Shown: in pieces, positions 1-5,930 of the stretch
How the letters are laid out: every line of letters begins with the position of its first letter
Position numbering within the stretch: the first letter of the stretch is position 1
From: a bacterium
GTDB lineage: Bacteria; Patescibacteriota; Minisyncoccia; Moranbacterales; UBA2206
Assembly (NCBI GenBank): GCA_021789395.1
Contig: JAJYJP010000037.1
Span: 1-8,599 of the forward strand
Direction: 5' to 3'
DNA length: 8,599 nucleotides
The notes under the pieces: model-generated
Databases searched by the model: none
Told to the model about the DNA's origin: nothing
What the model saw: the letters and a program-made list of their open reading frames with translations, nothing else
Translations under genes and position numbers: made by a program

Positions 1-419
1 TGCGGGTAAATGTGATTGGAAGATGGGAAGAGCAATTTCCGGAAAAATTAAAGTCGCTTATCCATGAAGTTATCGACAAAACTAAGCATTACCAAAAGAG
101 AGCGCTTAATTTTATGCTGGCTTACAACGGGGACGATGAAATGATCCAGGCGATCCAAAACATCCACGACAAATACGGACAGGGAACAAAAGTGACGCCT
201 GGGTTGATCAAAGAAAATCTGATGACCAAAGATCTGCCGCTGGTGGACTTCGTGATCCGGACAGGCGGAGAACCGCACCTGAGCAATGGGTTTATGATGT
301 GGGATACGGCCAATTCCCAACTCTATTTTTCGCAGGACAATTTTCCGGATTTCGACGGAAAAAAATTCGAAGAAGTGCTGGAAGAGTATGCACGGCGGCA
401 AAGAAGATTTGGAAAGTGA
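1..419 (+). CDS. uppS: Isoprenyl transferase (undecaprenyl diphosphate synthase family), 3' part
   Basis: This is the C-terminal ~138 residues of a cis-prenyltransferase, which condenses isopentenyl diphosphate onto an allylic diphosphate to make the C55-type lipid carrier for cell-wall precursors. The frame is open from base 3 (R-V-N-V-I-G-R-W), so the GTG at 12 is internal and the gene starts left of the window; the family is usually 230-250 residues. Diagnostic features are VIRTGGE (bases 252-272), LSN followed by an aromatic/Met-rich MMW stretch, QLYF, the FPDF motif and the C-terminal YARRQRRFGK, close to the family ending R-x-RRFG. An oddity is that the second Arg of the E. coli RTGGEHRIS motif (R200, isopentenyl diphosphate contact) is His here (RTGGEPHLS, bases 276-278). 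It ends with TGA, 36 bases before the next gene. Family membership is very likely; the exact product chain length is not readable from sequence. Confidence 0.93.
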   Translation, partial: RVNVIGRWEEQFPEKLKSLIHEVIDKTKHYQKRALNFMLAYNGDDEMIQAIQNIHDKYGQGTKVTPGLIKENLMTKDLPLVDFVIRTGGEPHLSNGFMMWDTANSQLYFSQDNFPDFDGKKFEEVLEEYARRQRRFGK

Positions 420-455
420 TCTGTTTTAAAATTGTAATTTCCAAAGAGTAAACTT

Positions 456-1577
456 ATGAAAAAAATATACCTGGCTTTATTATTTTTGATTCTTGTTCCC
501 GCTTCAGTTTTTGCACAGACAAAATCAAGCAATCAGACCCAAGCTGCCAAAAAGAAAGCGGTTTATTTTTATAATGAATCTTGTCTGCATTGCCAGAAAG
601 TAAATGATTATTTCACAGCCAACGGAATTTACAATGAATATGATATCAAAAAATACGAAACTTCCGATCCGAAAAATGTGGAATATCTGAACCAATTTTT
701 CGATGCGCTGGGAGTTCAACCTGATAAGCGAGGTTGGCCGGTGATTTTCTTTGACGACAAAATGCTCATCGGCGATCAGGACATTATCGGCAATTTTGTC
801 AAAGATATGAACGTAGCGGACGCTTCCCGATTTCCCACTCCCGATTCGATCAAGACGGATATGCAGAAAGCGAACCAGCCGATGCCGGCAAAAAAACCGT
901 TGCCTAACGTTCCGATTCCTCTTTTGATCAGTGCGGCTTTTGTCGATGCCAGCAATCCGTGCGCCTTGGCGGTGCTGATCCTTCTTTTGGCAACCGTCAT
1001 CGCCGCCGGAGGCAGGAGGCGGGCGCTTCTTTCCGGATTGGCTTTCTCCTTGGCCATTTTTGCTTCGTATTTTTTGATGGGAGTCGGTCTCTACAAAGCA
1101 ATCACGGCCTTCAGTTTGCCGAAATATATTTCTTTGGCGATCGGAATTTTGTCCATTCTCATCGGCTTGGCCAATATGAAAGATGTTTTTTGGTACGGAA
1201 AATATTTTGTAATGGAAGTTCCGTTGAGTTGGCGGCCGAAAATGCAATCGATCTTGAAAAAAGTGGCCAGCCCAATCGGTGCCTTGGGCGCAGGATTTGT
1301 CGTCAGTCTGTTTCTGGTCCCGTGCAGCAGCGGGCCGTACGTGGTGATTCTCGGGCTTTTGGCGGAACGGGTTAATACTGGAAGGACTTTATCGCTTTTG
1401 GTTTTATATAATTTTGTTTTCGTGTTGCCGATGCTGATCATCACTTTGGCTATGTATTTCGGTTCGAAGATGGGAAAATTGGAACATTGGCGCAAGAAAA
1501 ATCTGCGGATTTTGCATCTGGTCGCCGGAGCGGTGATGCTTTTCATCGGCGCTTATCTTATTTACAGTTGGCTATAA
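456..1577 (+). CDS. Thiol:disulfide interchange protein: secreted CxxC domain fused to CcdA/DsbD-type membrane domain
   Basis: This 373-residue membrane protein probably carries reducing equivalents from cytoplasmic thioredoxin across the membrane. Residues 1-20 look like a signal peptide (KK, then a hydrophobic core, ending VFA|Q). Residues ~34-120 form a thioredoxin/glutaredoxin-like domain with CLHC (C43, C46) and a GWPVIFF strand whose P95 would be the cis-proline. A Pro/Lys-rich linker (~130-152) follows, then about six membrane segments (roughly 153-183, 188-216, 222-241, 275-300, 311-335, 350-372). The membrane part has one Cys in NPC (C169) and one in VPC (C290), the spacing expected for the CcdA/DsbD redox pair. 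Compared with DsbD it lacks the N-terminal immunoglobulin-like domain, and the thioredoxin-like domain precedes rather than follows the membrane part. The immediate neighbour is trxA, the expected electron donor. Topology and partner are inferred. Confidence 0.87.
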   Translation: MKKIYLALLFLILVPASVFAQTKSSNQTQAAKKKAVYFYNESCLHCQKVNDYFTANGIYNEYDIKKYETSDPKNVEYLNQFFDALGVQPDKRGWPVIFFDDKMLIGDQDIIGNFVKDMNVADASRFPTPDSIKTDMQKANQPMPAKKPLPNVPIPLLISAAFVDASNPCALAVLILLLATVIAAGGRRRALLSGLAFSLAIFASYFLMGVGLYKAITAFSLPKYISLAIGILSILIGLANMKDVFWYGKYFVMEVPLSWRPKMQSILKKVASPIGALGAGFVVSLFLVPCSSGPYVVILGLLAERVNTGRTLSLLVLYNFVFVLPMLIITLAMYFGSKMGKLEHWRKKNLRILHLVAGAVMLFIGAYLIYSWL

Positions 1578-1604
1578 TTAAACGCTAAATATTAAAACAA
1601 ACAT

Positions 1605-1919
1605 ATGGCAATGGAATTTACCGATCAGAATTTTGATCAAGAAGTTTTAAAGAGCGACAAGACGGTTTTTGTCGATTTTTGGGCGCCGTGGTGCGGACCG
1701 TGCCTGATGATGGGACCGATCATCGAAGAGCTGGCGCAAGAGATGGGCGATAAAGTGAAAATCGGAAAGATTAATGTCGATGAAAATTCGGAGACGGCTT
1801 CGAAGTTCGGCATTATGTCCATTCCGACCATGAAAATTTTCAAGGACGGAAAAATCGTGAAGGAATTTATCGGCGTCCAGGCGAAAGAAAGTCTGAAAAG
1901 CGAATTGGAAAAAAAATAA
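1605..1919 (+). CDS. trxA: Thioredoxin
   Basis: This is a cytoplasmic dithiol-disulfide oxidoreductase of 104 residues, the normal length for a single-domain thioredoxin. It has the active site W-C-G-P-C at residues 29-33, preceded by VFVDFWAP, and the cis-proline in SIPT (P74), followed by the usual MKIFKDGK strand and the FIG turn. The ATG at 1605 gives MAMEF; the second ATG at 1611 is equally plausible by length, and neither has a clear Shine-Dalgarno sequence. It lies 27 bases after the membrane thiol exchanger and 2 bases before the riboflavin kinase, so it is almost certainly co-transcribed with them. It is probably reduced by the TrxB-like protein at 3458-4384 and oxidised by the membrane protein upstream. 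Confidence 0.97.
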   Translation: MAMEFTDQNFDQEVLKSDKTVFVDFWAPWCGPCLMMGPIIEELAQEMGDKVKIGKINVDENSETASKFGIMSIPTMKIFKDGKIVKEFIGVQAKESLKSELEKK

Positions 1920-1921
1920 CC

Positions 1922-2254
1922 ATGAAAAAAATATCCGGCCGGGTAATAAGGGGAAAAAGAAAAGGCAGAGAACTGGGGTTTCCCACGGCCAATTTGGAAT
2001 TAAAGGAAAATATTGCCAGCGGAGTTTATGCCGGAAAAACGAACGTTATGGGGAAGAAATATGAAGCGGCCATTTTTGCCTTCAACAATCTTTTAGAGGT
2101 TCATATCTTAAATTTCGATCAAGATATTTACGGCAAAGAAATTGAAGTTGAATTCGGTGAAAAAATGCGCGAGGCGATGAAGTTTGGAAGTGACGCTGAC
2201 CTGAAAAAACAGATCGCCAAAGACATTGAAATAATTTCAAATTTAAAATTTTAA
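1922..2254 (+). CDS. ribF: Stand-alone riboflavin kinase (RibF C-terminal domain only)
   Basis: This enzyme phosphorylates riboflavin to FMN using ATP. Its 110 residues cover only the riboflavin kinase domain; the ~180-residue FMN adenylyltransferase half of typical bacterial RibF is missing. Visible motifs in order are GRVIRGKRKGRELGFPTANL (residues 6-25, containing the GFPTAN nucleotide-binding signature), GVYAG at 34-38, EVHILNF at 59-65 (E59 corresponds to the catalytic Glu of the family), DIYGKEIEVEF, and the C-terminal MREAMKF. The usual N-x-G-x-(R)PTF stretch between GVYA and the catalytic Glu is shortened to FAFNNLL. It starts 2 bases after trxA and ends 15 bases before ribE. FAD formation would need a separate adenylyltransferase, which is not seen here. 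The symbol ribF is used for the kinase domain only. Confidence 0.9.
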   Translation: MKKISGRVIRGKRKGRELGFPTANLELKENIASGVYAGKTNVMGKKYEAAIFAFNNLLEVHILNFDQDIYGKEIEVEFGEKMREAMKFGSDADLKKQIAKDIEIISNLKF

Positions 2255-2269
2255 GTTTAAAATCATAAC

Positions 2270-2962
2270 GTGTTTACGGGAATCGTCCAAAAAATTTCAA
2301 CAGTCGAAAAGATATCGGAAAGAGGCGGCAGTTTTTCTGTTTTTATAAAAATTCCCAAGGGTTGGAAAATCCGAAAAGGAGAAAGTATCGCTGTCAACGG
2401 AATTTGTTCGACCGTCAGAAATATTTTCAAAAATATCTTCGAGGTTGAGTATATGCCGGAGACGATTGGAAAAACGACCGCGGGAAATTTCAATAATGGA
2501 ACAATCGTGAATTTGGAAAAAAGTTTGAAGGCGAGTGATCTTTTAGGCGGGCACATTGTCCAGGGCCATGTGGATGCGGCCGGAAAAATAATTGATATCC
2601 GAAAAGCAAAAGAACCTGCCCGCAATGCTTCGCAATTTGAAAAAATTCAAGAAAATAAAAATAAACCTGAATCTAAAAAAGAAAGTACTAATTTTCAGCG
2701 GCATGGCGAAGCAGGCGGGTCAAAAATTCTCAAAGTGAAAATTCCGAAAGAGTTTATGAAGTTTGTGGCAGAAAAAGGATCGATCGCGATTGACGGCATT
2801 AGTCTAACGGTGGTGAAAGCAGGAGTTGATTGGTTTACGGTTTCTTTGGTGAGTTACACTTTGGAAAATACTAATCTGGGCCAGGTTGCGGTCGGTGACT
2901 ATGTTAATGTTGAAACAGATGTCCTGGCGAAATATTTGAATAAATTATTAAAAGCAAAATAA
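2270..2962 (+). CDS. ribE: Riboflavin synthase with an in-frame charged insertion
   Basis: This enzyme dismutates two 6,7-dimethyl-8-ribityllumazine molecules into riboflavin and a pyrimidinedione. The GTG start at 2270 gives the canonical MFTGIVQ N-terminus. The two homologous lumazine-binding repeats are visible. The first has AVNGICSTV, then GGHIVQGHVDAAG at its end; the second has GSIAIDGISLTVV (residues 170-182) and the VSLVSYTLENTNLG segment, followed by VNVETDVLAKYL. The length is 230 residues, against about 190 if residues ~112-150 are removed. That stretch (rich in K, E, N, Q, S) is inserted at the start of the second barrel and is framed by a DNA inverted repeat, described separately. 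The stop codon overlaps the ATG of ribH by one base (TAATG), implying translational coupling. There is no Shine-Dalgarno sequence. Confidence 0.93.
   Translation: MFTGIVQKISTVEKISERGGSFSVFIKIPKGWKIRKGESIAVNGICSTVRNIFKNIFEVEYMPETIGKTTAGNFNNGTIVNLEKSLKASDLLGGHIVQGHVDAAGKIIDIRKAKEPARNASQFEKIQENKNKPESKKESTNFQRHGEAGGSKILKVKIPKEFMKFVAEKGSIAIDGISLTVVKAGVDWFTVSLVSYTLENTNLGQVAVGDYVNVETDVLAKYLNKLLKAK
2615..2719. repeat. GC-rich imperfect inverted repeat framing an in-frame insertion inside ribE
   Basis: The left arm reads CCCGC-AA-TGCTTCGC (2619-2633) and the right arm reads GCGAAGCA-G-GCGGG (2706-2719). The arms are complementary over 8 plus 5 base pairs, interrupted by a small internal mismatch. Between them lie about 72 bases of AT-rich sequence coding for Lys/Glu/Asn-rich residues. 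The segment coincides with the part of riboflavin synthase that has no counterpart in the family, and it keeps the reading frame. The arms are much more GC-rich than the insert. This resembles a palindromic, protein-embedded mobile repeat of the kind described in Rickettsia (RPE). Identity as a mobile repeat is inference; only one copy is in this window. Confidence 0.6.
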
Positions 2963-3426
2963 TGCAAAGAAAACGGAATTACAGGTCGGAAATTACAGAC
3001 GGAAGCAAATTGAAAATCGCTGTTGTGGTTTCGAAATTCAATTCCGATATTACCGGCGGAATGCTTCAGGGCGCACTTGAAACGTTGGAAAAAAACAAGA
3101 TCAAGAAAAACAATATTGAAATCATTCAAGCGCCAGGGGCTTTTGAAATTCCTTTGACTTGCCAAAAATTGGCCAGAACGAAAAAATTCGACGCGCTGAT
3201 CGCTTTGGGTTGCGTCATTAAGGGCGGTACGGACCATTATTATTTCGTATCCGGCGAGACCGCGCGCGGCATCATGGATGTGATGTTGAAATATGGCATT
3301 CCGATCGGTTTCGGAGTGATAACGACCAATAATTTAAAGCAGGCCCAGGTCCGTTCGCGTGGAAAAGGCAATAAGGGCATTGAAGCGGCACAGGCGGTAT
3401 TGGAAATGACCGTTCCGATTTTATAA
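2962..3426 (+). CDS. ribH: 6,7-dimethyl-8-ribityllumazine synthase
   Basis: This enzyme condenses 5-amino-6-ribitylamino-uracil with 3,4-dihydroxy-2-butanone 4-phosphate to give the substrate of RibE. The 154-residue length is typical. Motifs visible are VVVSKFNSDIT (residues 21-31, with the FN substrate-binding pair), APGAFEIPL (57-65), ALGCVIKGGTDHYYFV (81-96, H92 in the position of the catalytic His of the G-x-T-x-H motif), GIPIGFGVITTNN, and RSRGKGNKGIEAA near the C-terminus. The last stretch is slightly shortened against the usual RAGTKAGNKG. The ATG overlaps the ribE stop by one base. Together ribE and ribH provide only the final two steps; RibA/RibB/RibD functions must be elsewhere or absent. 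Confidence 0.96.
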   Translation: MQRKRNYRSEITDGSKLKIAVVVSKFNSDITGGMLQGALETLEKNKIKKNNIEIIQAPGAFEIPLTCQKLARTKKFDALIALGCVIKGGTDHYYFVSGETARGIMDVMLKYGIPIGFGVITTNNLKQAQVRSRGKGNKGIEAAQAVLEMTVPIL

Positions 3427-3457
3427 ACAGCTCGATTAATTAAATAAAAATAAAAAT

Positions 3458-4384
3458 ATGGAAAATAAAGTCTATGACCTAATAATCATAGGAGCTGGGC
3501 CGGCCGGCTTGGGCGCTTCGATTTATGCTTCAAGATATAAATTGGATCACGTGGTTTTGGGCAGTGAAATCGGCGGCCAAGTAGTGGAAGCTTCGGAAAT
3601 CGAAAACTACGCCGGTCTGGAAAAAATTTCCGGACGGGAACTGATGGAAAGATTTCAGAAACAGACGGAGGATTTGGGCGGAAAAATTTTAGAGGCCGAA
3701 GTAAGGAAAGTAAAAAAGGAAGACGGAATTTTTGAAGTGGTCGTTTCCGATCAGACGGCTTATCATTCCAAAGCCGTTATTTTCGCGCTCGGCATGAAAC
3801 CGCGCAAGATGAACATTCCCGGTGAAGACAAATTTATCGGAAAAGGAATTTCTTACTGCGCTACTTGCGACGCGATGTTTTTTCGCAATCGGGACGTGGT
3901 TGTGATCGGCGGCGGAGACGCGGCGGCGACCGCGGCCATCCATGTGGCGGAATTTGCCAATCACGTGACACTGCTTTACCGCGATCAATATATTTTTGAA
4001 CCGGCATGGGAAGAGGAAATTAAAAAGAATTCGAAAATCGATCTTCTGCGCTGTACTAATGTCAAAGAAGTGAAGGGCGAAGACAAAGTGGGCGGAGTAG
4101 TTTACGAAACGGAAGAAGGTGATAAGGAATTGGCGGTGCAAGGAATATTTATTGAAATTGGATCGGTGCCGGGCGTGGTGTTGGCGCAGGATCTTGGCGT
4201 TGCTCTGGATGAACAGAATTACATTATTGTCGATCAGACGCAGGCGACCAATGTGGAAGGAGTTTACGCGGCGGGCGATGTGACGACTGGCTCGAACAAA
4301 TTCCGCCAGACCATCACGGCCGTGGCGGAAGGCGCGGTAGCGGCCGGAAGCGTGTATAAGAAATTGAAATTGAGTAAAAAATAA
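3458..4384 (+). CDS. trxB: Thioredoxin reductase-like FAD flavoprotein
   Basis: This 308-residue flavoprotein has the low-molecular-weight thioredoxin reductase architecture. It has an N-terminal FAD-binding GAGPAG (residues 12-17), EIGGQVVEASEIENYAG (flavin contact and hinge), ALGMKPRKMNIPGE, and the redox-active CATC (C134, C137). A second dinucleotide-binding GGGDAA (151-156) follows, and the second FAD motif VYAAGDV comes near the C-terminus, with FRQTITAVAEG after it. The segment that in E. coli reads HRRDGFR and binds the 2'-phosphate of NADPH reads YRDQYIF (174-180), so two of the three arginines are gone. The electron donor may therefore be NADH or something else. It is the last gene of the redox/flavin block and follows ribH by 31 bases without a Shine-Dalgarno sequence. 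Its likely substrate is the TrxA at 1605-1919. Confidence 0.92.
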   Translation: MENKVYDLIIIGAGPAGLGASIYASRYKLDHVVLGSEIGGQVVEASEIENYAGLEKISGRELMERFQKQTEDLGGKILEAEVRKVKKEDGIFEVVVSDQTAYHSKAVIFALGMKPRKMNIPGEDKFIGKGISYCATCDAMFFRNRDVVVIGGGDAAATAAIHVAEFANHVTLLYRDQYIFEPAWEEEIKKNSKIDLLRCTNVKEVKGEDKVGGVVYETEEGDKELAVQGIFIEIGSVPGVVLAQDLGVALDEQNYIIVDQTQATNVEGVYAAGDVTTGSNKFRQTITAVAEGAVAAGSVYKKLKLSKK

Positions 4385-4401
4385 AACTGTTTTTTGTAAA
4401 G

Positions 4402-4428
4402 AAAAAGGCCATCCTTTTGGGAATGGCC
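4402..4428 (-). terminator. Intrinsic terminator of the small minus-strand gene
   Basis: Read on the minus strand, GGCCAT pairs with ATGGCC (4407-4412 with 4423-4428). The stem is extended by a G/C pair region across a one-base bulge, and it is followed at once by TTTTTC. It lies 17 bases beyond the stop of the 4445-4687 gene. On the plus strand the nearest T-run is about 12 bases past the stem, so termination of trxB transcription here would be weaker, although the hairpin could act both ways. Confidence 0.72.
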
Positions 4429-4444
4429 GAGCGGGCGTAAGTTT

Positions 4445-4687
4445 TTAACGCAATACTGTTATTACGGTATATACGTCAAAAGCCTTGCCGTCTTGACAGG
4501 GTACGACCAGAGAGTCGCCCATGCCAAGTGTTATGCTGGTGTCTTTCTTGACTTCAAGTTGCTCCGTAAATTTCTTGTTTAGTTCGTTTTCAAGCATTCT
4601 TTCGTGGTATATCAAGGATGCCATACTGAATATATTTATATCCAGTACATTTGATTCTGCCAAGATATAGGCCCTTTTTTTCCTCAT
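4445..4687 (-). CDS. Hypothetical small protein, 80 residues
   Basis: I do not recognise this protein. The reading frame is opposite to all neighbouring core genes and fills a 417-base gap between trxB and the malic enzyme. The ATG at 4687 is preferred over the TTG one codon earlier because AAGGAG (4694-4699 on this strand) sits 6 bases before it, an ideal spacing. The protein begins with a basic MRKKRAY. Its middle (about residues 20-45) is probably helical and charged (ERMLENELNKKF), and the C-terminal half (LEVKKDTSITLGMGDSLVV) looks like beta structure with a single Cys. No signal peptide or membrane segment is seen. A matching promoter upstream and an intrinsic terminator downstream strongly suggest a real, independently expressed gene. 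Function unknown. Confidence 0.75.
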   Translation of the reverse strand: MRKKRAYILAESNVLDINIFSMASLIYHERMLENELNKKFTEQLEVKKDTSITLGMGDSLVVPCQDGKAFDVYTVITVLR

Positions 4688-4713
4688 CAACCACTCCTTC
4701 TTAAAAAATTTCG

Positions 4714-4744
4714 TTGAATTTTAAAACTGGCTTTGAAGTATAAT
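4714..4744 (+). promoter_or_regulatory. Possible divergent promoter for the malic-enzyme operon
   Basis: A perfect TATAAT lies at 4739-4744 on the plus strand, overlapping the minus-strand -10 by four bases. The best -35 candidate is TTGAAT at 4714-4719, with a long 19-base spacer, so the assignment is tentative. A start near 4751 would leave a leader of about 50 AT-rich bases before the malic enzyme ATG, without a Shine-Dalgarno sequence. Confidence 0.45.
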
Positions 4745-4765
4745 TTAAAATTAGCCAAGAGTCAA
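4737..4765 (-). promoter_or_regulatory. Sigma70-like promoter for the 80-residue minus-strand gene
   Basis: On the minus strand a TTGACT -35 (4760-4765) is followed after exactly 17 bases by a TATACT -10 (4737-4742). Transcription would start near 4730, giving a leader of about 40 bases before the ATG at 4687 that includes its strong Shine-Dalgarno sequence. Both hexamers match the bacterial consensus at 5 of 6 positions with optimal spacing. Confidence 0.75.
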
Positions 4766-4801
4766 GGGACTAATAAAAATAAGTAATAAATTAAAAATTT
4801 T

Positions 4802-5929
4802 ATGAATCCTATCCAACTATCCAAAAAACTCGGGGGGAAAATCGAGATCAGATCAAAAAAGAAACTGACCAAAGAAACGTTGCCGATTTTATATACGCCA
4901 GGCGTAGCGGAAGTTTCCAAGGCGGTGGCGAAAGACAAGAAACTTTCTTTCGAATATACGATCCGCAAAAATACCGTGGCGGTCGTTTCCGACGGCTCGG
5001 CGGTTTTGGGTTTGGGCAACATCGGACCGGAAGGCGCGCTGCCGGTGATGGAAGGAAAAGCTTTGCTTTTCAAAGAACTGGCCGGTGTGGATGCGGTTCC
5101 GCTCGTTTTGAATACACAAGACCCGAAAGAAATTATTGAAATCGTGAAAAATATAGCGCCAACTTTCGGCGGAATCAATCTGGAAGATATTTCCGCACCG
5201 CGTTGTTTTGAAATTGAAGAGGCTTTGAAAAAAGAATTGGACATTCCGGTTTTTCATGATGACCAGCATGGCACGGCCATCGTAGTTTTGGCCGGCATCA
5301 TCAATGCGCTGAAAGTAGTCAATAAAAAAATCGATAGAATTAAAATTGTCATCTCCGGCGCTGGGGCGGCCGGCATGGCAATTGCCAAATTATTGCTGAA
5401 ATACGGAGCCAAAGATATCACGCTGGTCGACAGCACTGGAATCATCCACAAAGAAAGAAAAGAAGGAATGAATTGGGCCAAAGAAGAGATCGCTCATCTG
5501 ACCAATTCGCACAAAAAAGGACTCTTGCGCGACGCGCTGGAGGGATCGGATGTTTTCATTGGAGTGTCTGCGCCAAATTTATTGAAAGCAGAAGATATTA
5601 AAACGATGAACAAGGACGCGATCGTTTTCGCGATGAGTAATCCAATGCCGGAAATCATGCCGGAAGAAGCCAAAAGAGGCGGGGCGAAAGTGGTAGCAAC
5701 CGGCCGGTCGGATTATGCCAATCAGCTCAACAATGTCTTGGCTTTTCCGGGAATTTTCCGGGGCGCTTTGGATAGCCGGACGAAGATTATCACTGACGAG
5801 CACAAATTGAAAGCGGCTCGAGCGATTGCTGAGTTGATAAAAAAACCGACTGCTGATAAAATAATACCAGGACCGCTGGATCCGAGGGTGGTCAAGGCGG
5901 TTTCCAAAATATTTAAAAAACAAAAATAA
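4802..5929 (+). CDS. NAD(P)-dependent malic enzyme (short bacterial form)
   Basis: This enzyme oxidatively decarboxylates malate to pyruvate and CO2 with reduction of NAD(P)+. The 375-residue form contains only the malic domain and the NAD-binding domain, without the phosphotransacetylase-like C-terminal half found in long MaeB proteins. Visible are YTPGVAEVS (Y31, catalytic Tyr position), GLGNIGPEGALPVMEGKALLF (with K86 as the catalytic Lys position; residues 70-90), GGINLEDISAP (E128/D129 metal ligands) and FHDDQHGTA (D153/D154). A Rossmann motif GAGAAG lies at 186-191, with an Asp (D210) at the end of the second strand, which usually favours NAD+. GRSDYANQLNNVLAFPGIFRG closes the active site. 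It heads a tight operon; the next gene starts one base after its stop. The ATG at 4802 has no Shine-Dalgarno sequence. Confidence 0.95.
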   Translation: MNPIQLSKKLGGKIEIRSKKKLTKETLPILYTPGVAEVSKAVAKDKKLSFEYTIRKNTVAVVSDGSAVLGLGNIGPEGALPVMEGKALLFKELAGVDAVPLVLNTQDPKEIIEIVKNIAPTFGGINLEDISAPRCFEIEEALKKELDIPVFHDDQHGTAIVVLAGIINALKVVNKKIDRIKIVISGAGAAGMAIAKLLLKYGAKDITLVDSTGIIHKERKEGMNWAKEEIAHLTNSHKKGLLRDALEGSDVFIGVSAPNLLKAEDIKTMNKDAIVFAMSNPMPEIMPEEAKRGGAKVVATGRSDYANQLNNVLAFPGIFRGALDSRTKIITDEHKLKAARAIAELIKKPTADKIIPGPLDPRVVKAVSKIFKKQK

Positions 5930-5930
5930 A

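Noticed and set aside
12..14. GTG at 12 as the start of a short uppS-like gene
   Set aside because: The reading frame stays open to the left edge and the residues before it (R-V-N) continue the family's conserved V-I-G strand, so the gene is cut by the window rather than starting here.
525..1247. A 240-codon minus-strand open frame over the thiol:disulfide exchanger
   Set aside because: Its product is a mixture of Arg/Gln/His-rich segments typical of an antisense shadow, whereas the plus frame has a signal peptide, CxxC and membrane segments.
959..1375. A 138-codon plus-strand frame inside the thiol:disulfide exchanger
   Set aside because: It is out of frame with the CcdA-like membrane segments and gives an Arg/Gly-rich product with no family pattern.
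2255..2269. FMN riboswitch in front of the riboflavin genes
   Set aside because: Only 15 bases separate the riboflavin kinase stop from the ribE start and 2 bases separate trxA from the kinase, so there is no space for an RFN element; the 420-455 and 1578-1604 gaps are also too short.
4407..4428. Terminator for trxB on the plus strand
   Set aside because: The hairpin lacks an adjacent T-run on that strand; the T-run directly follows the stem on the minus strand, so it was assigned to the minus-strand gene.
4762..5244. A 160-codon minus-strand open frame over the malic enzyme gene
   Set aside because: The plus-strand frame codes for a clear malic enzyme with all catalytic motifs; the opposite frame is low-complexity Ser/Phe/Ile-rich and has no convincing start site.
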